Notes under the pieces: model-generated | Told to the model about the DNA's origin: nothing | Seen by the model: the letters and a program-made list of their open reading frames with translations, nothing else | Database searches by the model: none | Position numbers and translations under genes: made by a program | Source: Morinoia aosen | Taxonomy: Eukaryota > Arthropoda > Malacostraca > Amphipoda > Talitridae | NCBI GenBank assembly: GCA_030386875.1 | Contig: CM059563.1 | Span: forward strand, 52,889,602-52,953,601 | Reading direction: 5' to 3' | DNA length: 64,000 nt | Shown: piece after piece, positions 56,806 to 64,000 of the stretch | Layout of the letters: every line of letters begins with the position of its first letter | How positions within the stretch are numbered: the stretch's first letter is position 1

Positions 56806-58599
56806 GCAGATGTTATACCACCAAAAATTTCAGGAGAGTGTCCGCAGACGACATCGTGTTTTCAGGTAATTTTTTTTTTCAGAGTTTTGGCAAAGCTCAG
56901 CTGAAAGAACCACGGAATGCTTAGAAAGACCCCTAAAAACATTCAGTTTTCTAAAACAAAACAGTTTTCATCATAAAAAAATGATTATCTGTCATGTTGC
57001 CTCGGTCATTTCTAAAATAGATCTATCCCAATTTGGTTTAATGAAAGGGAAATCGAAAAGGAAATTCGTATGTGAAAGAAATTCTGACTGCTTTGCCTCA
57101 GGAAGCTGTATAGCATGTCAGCAGCAAACTCTTCATTTTCCAACAGAACATCGTACCTTCTGTTATGAAGGACAGGAGGCCAAAGTAGCGTCAGAGCCAA
57201 GTTCTTTGGGCAAGGAAATAACGTTTAACTTATCACTTGATCTGAACGCAATTGATTTTTCCCAACGGTCAACTCGGAACACTGAAACCTGACCTTTCAG
57301 CCAAACAAAATCTAAGCTCTGAAGCTGTAAATCATGATTGGGGAAATTTTCAAAGATGCTGCAAAAAAAAATAAAAAGCTGTGGAACCTCGAACGCAATC
57401 CGGGCTAGAAGAGGACATCGCCGTACAACAATAATCGATTGTTATGAATATAAAGGTTTCATGATGTATTGTTTGAACAATTGAATTTGGTTTTATACTG
57501 TATATGAAATCTATTTGTTGAGCATTTTGAACTTGGCCTTATACTGTTTATGAAATCTATTCGCTGCATGAACTATTGTTTCAAATACTTAAACTGGTCA
57601 TTTTTAGTGAAGAGCTTTTCTTCTCATAGTTTTCTAAAATCTTAGTCGCCCATTCAGTCTTTCATCGTAACACCTCACCATTACCTTTCCGTGACATTTT
57701 TCCATTCCATTCCGAGAGCGGAAAATTCACCTATTTCATACAGTTAGTCGAAATTTCCTTTATGTTCTCAACTCCTGACTCCAAGAGGCAAGTGCGTTTG
57801 GCAATGACCTCTCATGATAACTGGAGGTGAATTTATTTAATTTTTTGCATTTGTTCCGACGGATTTGCCAAGATGCTCACATAAGTCTTTTGGAGCCATC
57901 AATTAGAGCAAGTAATTATAATGAATACGTCGTTTGAGAAAATCTCAAATGTTTGAGTAAATTCTGATTATTTTTCAGTCATCATTTTTTGATGCAGTGT
58001 GTGCCACGGGGCTTTAATTTGGCTTGCCAAGATGTTCGAGTCACGAAAGTCGGGCAGCAGCCTTGATGAGAGAAAGGCGAAATATTAACGAATAATTCTG
58101 TTGCATGATTATTTCCTTCTTTATTTTATATTATATTCAGTAATTGATACAATTGAATGCATTTATTATCTTCATTTATATCGTTTGCTAAATTTTGAAA
58201 GTTTTCCCTGTATACTGAAAAAGACTATCTGGTGAAGGTAACCATAAATAATAAACTGGTCCTAGTCCTATTTCCATGATATTTTATTTACTCTTGCAAC
58301 CGTGCGATATCACTTTTCGAGCCTAAAAGCATAGAGAGGCAGCAATGTCCGTTTTAGTAAGGAATGATTCATATGAGGTCTTTAAATACACAGAGTTTGT
58401 TTCATATAACATACAAGAACATTCATTGGCAATGCCGAGTAAAAATTTACGCTTCAGTTTTCCCTCCTATTACGAGTTTCAATAAAACCTTCATCCAACA
58501 ATTTAAAATACTTCCTTTCTCGAATAAATTTCCAAAAACTTCGAAGGGGCCGTATACGAGTTCATTATTATGACCTCACCAAGTAACGTTAAGCTCGCT

Positions 58600-58990
58600 A
58601 TTGCACACATTCAAGATCAAGCTATTTTCCCGAGCATTTCCGAAAGAATATAACCATAGAATGAGATTCGCAAGGGAATCTTTAGATCGCCTGGCTTTGC
58701 AGAGGCGGCGCGGGCTCTGTGTTCTGGAGGTTGGTTCTCATTTAAGCAAATCCACTCAGTCACGCTTCCGCTCTTGTGGTCCAGAAAGCTCCGAAGTTTG
58801 GCGAAGCGATCGATGTCTATCAAGACCTGACGGGCATGTCTAAGAGTTTGATATCATCAGCATAAGAGAGGAGATCTCATGGGTCGATGAACGGTAATAA
58901 CAACGAGAAGGGAAGATTCAACATCAAGACTTTAGATTGACGATCAAATCTTAGGCAAAAGAAGTTAGCAGACGATTTTAGAATCTCTTT
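58600..58990 (-). mobile_element. Decayed LINE reverse-transcriptase fragment
   Basis: On the minus strand the sequence reads LNLPFSLLLPFID, then a stop, then LLSYADDIKL (58841-58872), matching the polymerase block S-N-L-G-P-L-L-F-x-x-F-I-N-D followed by the catalytic L-S-Y-A-D-D-I-K-L of jockey/CR1-type LINEs. After a frameshift it continues DIDRFAKLRSFLDHKSGSVT then EWICLNENQPP, matching the usual D-x-x-x-L-Q-x-x-L-x-x-L-x-x-W-x-x-x-N-x-L-x-L-N-x-x-K region. At least one stop and one frameshift break it, so it is inactive. It extends perhaps another 100-200 bp upstream (towards 59200) in unrecognisable form. Confidence 0.7.
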
Positions 58991-60617
58991 GACAGGCTAC
59001 TTCGGAGACGTCTAGTTTTGCTGTAGAAAAGCAGGAAAACAATGCGCATTACGAGTGAGAAAATGTATACGTAAAAAAATGGTCGAGTTTTTAGGCAATT
59101 GGAAGAATGCTGGCTGTCGAATAATTAAACTGCCGTCGACGTTTCGATGAATAGTAGATATTGATGACGAAAATAGACGTCTTCTAAGTGAAAAATCATA
59201 ACAATCATACGGATGCTGAAGTTTCAATGGATATGTATGTGAACAACAACAAAAAGTACTAAAACACAGGCGTATATTAATGTTCGTATTTTGCGCTTAC
59301 ATAGCATCTGTATTCTTTACAGAATTTCTTTGAGCTCAACGAGCAGGCGTGAGTATTTCAATGCGATAGTCTAAAGTTTTACAACCTCATTTGCTGAAAT
59401 TCCTAAAGCGCCCTTCATGAAATATGCGGGGAAAAGACAGAAAAATCAGGCATACAGAGAAGACGCTCGGGTGATGAATAGTCACAGAAACAAAATAAAA
59501 AAAGTTGAAAGATTCAGGAATCAGATGCCGATAGCAGAAACAAAAATTCCAATGACTGAGAATGAAACGAACCAAAAACGTGGACGCGCATAAATTATGC
59601 ATGAAACGAACTCCACTCAAATTTCAAGCCCATTTCGTTTATAAAAATAGCAAACGACGGAGTTCATTGCAGCATTGCAGGAAAACGAGCATCAACTTTG
59701 AAATTTGAAATTCCGCAACGTTGAAAGTGATTGAGCAGTATAGTGCAGGAGGTTGCCTTAATTAAATACACAGTACCTTCACATGACAGCAATATGCCAG
59801 TTTGGGCAACCATGTCTGGCTATGGTGGAACTTTCAGGCGTACCTTCCTTTTCACACTTTTACGGTTGAGCTGCAGTAGCACCCAGCTATTAGGTATTAT
59901 TTTTAATGGGAAACAATTGAAGATAAACAAAGTCCGTAACATGCTCACAGTAATCCTCGAAGTTCCACGATTAGCAATGAGAGAGTCAGTTAGTGGGTTC
60001 ATTGAGTAAGAGGGGCAGAATGCGTCAAATCAGCAAAGTTGTGCTGCTCTCATGAACAAATCAGAAAAACATAAAAAAGTTGATTCATTCTCAGCACTAA
60101 CTGTCGGATAGAAATATTTGCCAGAGATGATGGTTTTGAAATACAGATACATTTTCATGCTTTAATGATGTACATTTTTATCAAATTACTGAATTAACTG
60201 ATCATAATTTTCACAGGTGTTTGGTACCATTAATACCATTTATACAAGTTGTAATAATACACACATCGAAACAATTAATGTTTATTAACAATTAATTAAT
60301 GTTGAAGAGAATTCCTTCGCCATAAAGGTTCTACGTGGAAAATTTCCCTGAAAAAATACCTTACGATGACCAATTTGCTACGGTAAACCTCAAAGTTCAT
60401 CCAAGTCTTTGCAATTGCAAACAGCCGTTTTTAGAAGTATTGAGTGACATTTTGTATCTCCCTTCTTTCATACTTTTGCATTTGAGCTGAAGTGCTACTT
60501 AACTTTTATTACTACTCCATGGGCCAAAATTAATCATTGATTATTTTCCTTATCCTATTAAACTTTAATGCTGCATTTCAACTGCATGAAGTTAGAATGG
60601 GTGTGTAGTAGCAGATT
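58991..60617. other. AT-rich stretch, nothing recognised
   Basis: Frames at 59387-59620 and 59731-60009 are under 95 codons and lack motifs. The left end may contain further decayed LINE sequence. No arrays or hairpins stood out. Confidence 0.45.
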
Positions 60618-61280
60618 TGTGTGTCATGCAGCATCCACGATGTGCCGTGCAGCATTCACGGTGTGCCGTGCAGCATCCACGGTGTGCCATGCAGCATTCA
60701 CGGTGTGCCGTGCAGCATCCACGATGTGCCATGCAGCACTCACGGTGTGCCGTGCAGCATCCACGGTGTGCCGTGCAGCACTCACGGTGTGCCGTGCAGC
60801 ATTCACGGTGTGCCGTGCAGCATCCACGGTGTGCCATGCAGCATTCACGGTGTGCCGTGCAGCATCCACGGTGTGCCGTGCAGCACTCACGGTGTGCCGT
60901 GCAGCATTCACGGTGTGCCGTGAAGCATCCACGGTGTGCCGTGCAGCATTCACGGTGTGCCTTGCAGCATCCACGGTGTGCCGTGCAGCATCCACGGTGT
61001 GCCGTGCAGCATTCACGGTGCGCCATGCAGCGTCCACGGTGTGCCGTGCAGCATCCACGGTGTGCCCTGCAGCATCCACGGTGTGCCGTGCAGCATCCAC
61101 GGTGTGCCGTGCAGCATCCACGGTGTGCCGTGCAGCATTCACGGTGTGCCATGCAGCATCCACGGTGTGCCGTGCAGCATCCACGGTGTGGCATGCAGCA
61201 TCCACGGTGTGCCGTGCAGCATCCACGGTGTGCCGTGCAGCATCCACGGTGTGCCGTGCAGCATTCACGGTATGCCGCAA
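60618..61280. repeat. 21-bp GC-rich minisatellite
   Basis: About 31 units of GCAGCATCCACGGTGTGCCGT, each with one to three substitutions (CATCC/CATTC/CACTC, CCGT/CCAT, ACGG/ACGA). The unit is a multiple of three without stops in most frames, so open frames of 100-268 codons appear in several frames on both strands at once (for example CRAASTV and IHGVPCS repeats on plus, HTVDAAR and HRGCCTA on minus). This simultaneity argues they are artefacts. The array is strikingly CpG-bearing in an AT-rich setting. Confidence 0.95.
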
Positions 61281-61962
61281 AATTTCAAGTAGAACGTGCC
61301 CGAGGGTTTTTATATTTTCGCAAGAGAAAATGCCGTCAAACGGATTTCTCCCTTCGTGATATATTTTTGCTTTCAAATTTGTTCACCTGTACTGTTATAG
61401 ATCAAACTCCTCTTCGTCCATAATTTAATGAACATGCATGGATTTGTTTGAAAGAAAAGCGAGCTCATGATTAAACATGAGGAATTTTACATATGTGAAT
61501 TCTTGTAGTAATACGTGAAACTACCATGCTGTTAAGAATAAAATTACTCATGCTTCAAATTCGTTTCACTGAGGAAAGAAACCCATAGTTTGTTATCTCT
61601 AGTGACAAACTGACGAACCAAGACACAACTTCAAGTTATTTGAAGAGACACCTCCGTACAAAACAAACTGTTATTTTAGAAGCCCGTTGGAACGTTCGAA
61701 AGACTTCATGATGGTCGAGCGCGAAACTTCCAAAAGTTACCAAAAATTACAGCAATCGCTGACCAAGCTCAACAAGCTTGCCATGTTGTTACAGAAATAG
61801 TTCTTAATGTAACAAAACCCAAAGCAGTTGCCTACGGAATGGTTTAAATTTGTGTTATTTTTGATAGAACTGATACAAGGGTTCGGAAATCTCCGAGTCA
61901 AACCAAACAAATTCAGATTAAGCACCATAAGTTTTTATGTTGATGAGACATCTCATGCGTTG
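61281..61962. other. AT-rich stretch, nothing recognised
   Basis: No array, hairpin or coding motif that I can support between the 21-bp and 45-bp arrays. Confidence 0.4.
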
Positions 61963-62214
61963 AGTCACAAGTCACAAGTAATGGCTGCATATTTGAATGC
62001 AGTCATTACTTGTGACTTGTGACTGAATATTCAGCATTTGAATGCAGTCATTACTTGTGACTTGTGACTGAATATTCAGCATTTGAATGCAGCCATTACT
62101 TGTGACTTGTGACTGAATATTCAGCATTTGAATGCAGCCATTACTTGTGACTTGTGACTGAATATTCAGCATTTGAATGCAGCCATTACTTGTGACTTGC
62201 CCTGAATATTCAGC
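61963..62214. repeat. 45-bp array headed by an inverted arm
   Basis: Nearly five units of AATGCAGTCATTACTTGTGA then cttgtgactgaatattcagc and atttg start at 61996, 62041, 62086 and so on. Immediately before, 61963-61990 (AGTCACAAGTCACAAGTAAT then ggctgcat) is the reverse complement of 61997-62024 with one mismatch, so the first unit forms a 28-bp hairpin with a six-base loop. Each unit also contains the palindrome CTGAATATTCAG. Confidence 0.92.
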
Positions 62215-63139
62215 ACGTCTGTTGATTAGTTACCCAACATAAAGAAACTCTAAATATTCACTAATGGTTTTTTATACGGTAACAAAATAAGAAATTATTT
62301 ACTCTCCAAATTATATCAGAAATGACAAAGGCAAGGAATGGTGCTTCCATCGGAAAACGTTTTTTTCATGAAAACTATCCAAGCAATTGTCCTAATCGTG
62401 CTTCCTGTACGAAGCTTAATTTCATTCCAGAATCCCAAAGATAACTTTGCCATTTTTTGCTCACTATTTTCCCACACAGTACAGTAATGTTTTCAGAATC
62501 ACAACTAAATGAGATTGCCTTTTAGGGGAAGATACAATATTGATAAGAATAATTAAAGACTCTTCATACATCTGATTTCAGCTGTATTTACATTAACCAA
62601 AGTGTAGAGTACTTACAGATAGTACACTGATATTTCATTTCTGGCTGACAAATTTAATTAATTCTTGGGACACTGATAAATCAATATAGTTTGCACTGGA
62701 AGATAAAACTACGCAAACGTTGTAGTAACGAAGCTTTTGAGGAGAAGCTGATGTTGTAGGGAACCAGAACAAAAAACATGGTAAAATTGAATTATTTGAA
62801 CACAATTAATACAAACAGCATGAATTGAATTTACCAAGATCACTGCAGCTAAGTGTGAACACATTATGAAGTATTTCCGGTGTCTTGATATACCTTCCTT
62901 GACTGGCAGAGATTCATTTGCGTGATCGACGTTCGTGCGAGTTTGCTGCATTACTAGTTGGAGTGAATACAGTGACGAAATTTATAAATGGTAGAACCCT
63001 GAAACCAAAACACAAATCAACAAATACGACTTCATACAAGTTGTCCCTCGTAGAAAATTTAACATAATTTCAATAATGGTATTTTGAGTTCTTTCGGGCT
63101 CCTCATGATGGCATGTTGGGACGCTGGATTCCTGCCGTG
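62215..63139. other. AT-rich stretch, nothing recognised
   Basis: Short frames only (62709-62951 minus, 80 codons). No structure seen. Confidence 0.4.
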
Positions 63140-63855
63140 AATGGAAAGACCGCGTCATCGCTTCAGACTTTGGGTGGTTGAAGACATTGATGAGAAAGCG
63201 ACTGTGCCTTCTCAAGCTGGGTGTATCTCTACGCATCTTTAATGAAGCAAAAGCCCGTGTCATCGCGTCAGACTCTGGTTGGTTGAAGACATTGATGAGA
63301 AACCGACTGTGCCTTCTCAAGCTGGGTGTATCTCTACGCAACTTTAATGAAGCAAAAGACCGTGTCATCGCTTCAGACTCTGGGTGGTTGAAGACATTGA
63401 TGAGAAAGCGACTGTGCCTTCTCAAGCTGGGTGTATCTCTACGCATCTTTAATGAAGCAAAAGACCGTGTCATCGCTTCAGACTCTGGGTGGTTGAAGAC
63501 ATTGATGAGAAAGCGACTGTGCCTTCTCAAGCTGGGTGTATCTCTACGCATCTTTAATGAAGCAAAAGACCATGTCATCGCTTCAGACTCTGGGTGGTTG
63601 AAGACATTGATGAGAAAGCGACTGTGCCTTCTCAAGCTGGGTGTATCTCTACACATCTTTAATGGAGCAAAAGACCGTGTCATCGCTTCAGACTCTGGGT
63701 GGTTGAAGACATTGATGAGAAAGCGACTGTGCCTTCTCAAGCTGGGTGCATCTCTACACATCTTTAATGTAGCAAATGACCGTGTTGCCGCTGCAGACAT
63801 TGGATGACTAAAGAATCATGAGAAGACGACAGTGCTTTTTCAACCTGGGAATATG
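63140..63855. repeat. 105-bp tandem array open in frames on both strands
   Basis: About 6.5 units with an exact 105-bp period (AAGACATTGATGAGAAAGCG starts at 63181, 63286, 63391, 63496, 63601 and 63706). The period is 35 codons and both strands stay open: 209 codons on plus (35-residue unit KTLMRKRLCLLKLGVSLRIF, NEAKDRVIASDSGWL) and 272 on minus (RSFASLKMRRDTPSLRRHSR, FLINVFNHPESEAMT). No signal, domain or splice context supports either as a gene. Copies are over 95 percent alike in the middle and diverge at both ends. Confidence 0.93.
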
Positions 63856-64000
63856 TGTAAATCCAATATTGGAGACTAGAAACACAAGGAAATGACCCCG
63901 TCGCATGTTTATCACTGCTATTTCTACACAAGATAAGGTTTTCATTTTCGTACTTACCTTCACACTTGAAAACAAGGCGTCGCAGAAAATTCTGTAATAT

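Larger units (their letters stand above)
54621..58599. other. AT-rich stretch with minor arrays
   Basis: Apart from the 41-bp array at 54715-54993 and the two-copy repeat at 56555-56805, there are two related 60-bp segments at 57480-57575 (ttatactgtatatgaaatct / ttatactgtttatgaaatct). The plus-strand frame 56981-57292 (103 codons) shows no recognisable domain. No gene is supported. Confidence 0.5.

Noticed and set aside
60568-61423. Five overlapping open frames of 100-268 codons
   Set aside because: All arise from the same 21-bp repeat on both strands; at most one could be real and none has supporting context.
1-63855. CRISPR arrays
   Set aside because: The arrays are head-to-tail units without unique spacers, in eukaryotic DNA.
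1-63855. Periods being multiples of three (27, 21, 45, 105) as a sign of coding repeats
   Set aside because: Other arrays here have periods of 19, 30-31, 34, 39, 41, 68, 74 and 82 bp; the multiples of three stand out only because they leave long open frames.

Overview
The window is eukaryotic nuclear DNA, almost certainly from an arthropod with a large, AT-rich, repeat-laden genome (crustacean or large-genome insect; I cannot name the order). The reasons are a two-immunoglobulin Dpr-family neuronal receptor gene split by multi-kilobase introns with GT-AG junctions, fragments of LINE and Penelope-like retroelements, and more than a dozen tandem-repeat arrays. There are no operons or prokaryotic genes, and most long open frames are repeat artefacts or chance.

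Layout. 1-1.15 kb is the end of a 27-bp minisatellite. 1.15-25.3 kb is gene-poor: a small foldback element (4.34-4.48 kb), an 83-bp duplication (8.6-8.8 kb), a diverged dispersed repeat (9.0 and 9.7 kb), two CpG-rich islands (9.84-10.76 and 16.29-16.48 kb) and a 68-bp array (18.2 kb). From 25.485 to 50.874 kb on the + strand lies the one convincing gene: seven coding exons with mutually compatible phases giving a 533-residue protein. It has a signal peptide, Ig1 (exons 2-4), Ig2 (exons 5-6), then a single large last exon carrying the family's GE-x-PAA motif, a hydrophobic segment and a long polar tail, followed by AATAAA. Inside its introns are a 5'-truncated LINE (44.67-45.45 kb, minus), a perfect 22-bp hairpin (43.74 kb), a possible piggyBac-type MITE (36.5 kb) and many minisatellites. 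Downstream are a Penelope-like fragment with its 3' end duplicated in inverted orientation (53.4-54.6 kb), a decayed LINE reverse transcriptase (58.6-59.0 kb, minus) and four further arrays (41, 21, 45 and 105 bp units).

The most unusual signal is where the arrays in the Dpr gene sit. Three of six splice acceptors (exons 2, 3 and 5) lie at the end of a tandem array whose last unit supplies the polypyrimidine tract or AG region. On the donor side, arrays begin at or near exons 2, 3, 5 and 6. At exons 2 and 6 the array contains extra copies of the exon's own 3' end. This suggests repeated tandem duplication seeded at exon-intron boundaries, and is my main candidate for something not well described.

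All statements about families rest on motifs read by eye; no database search was possible.
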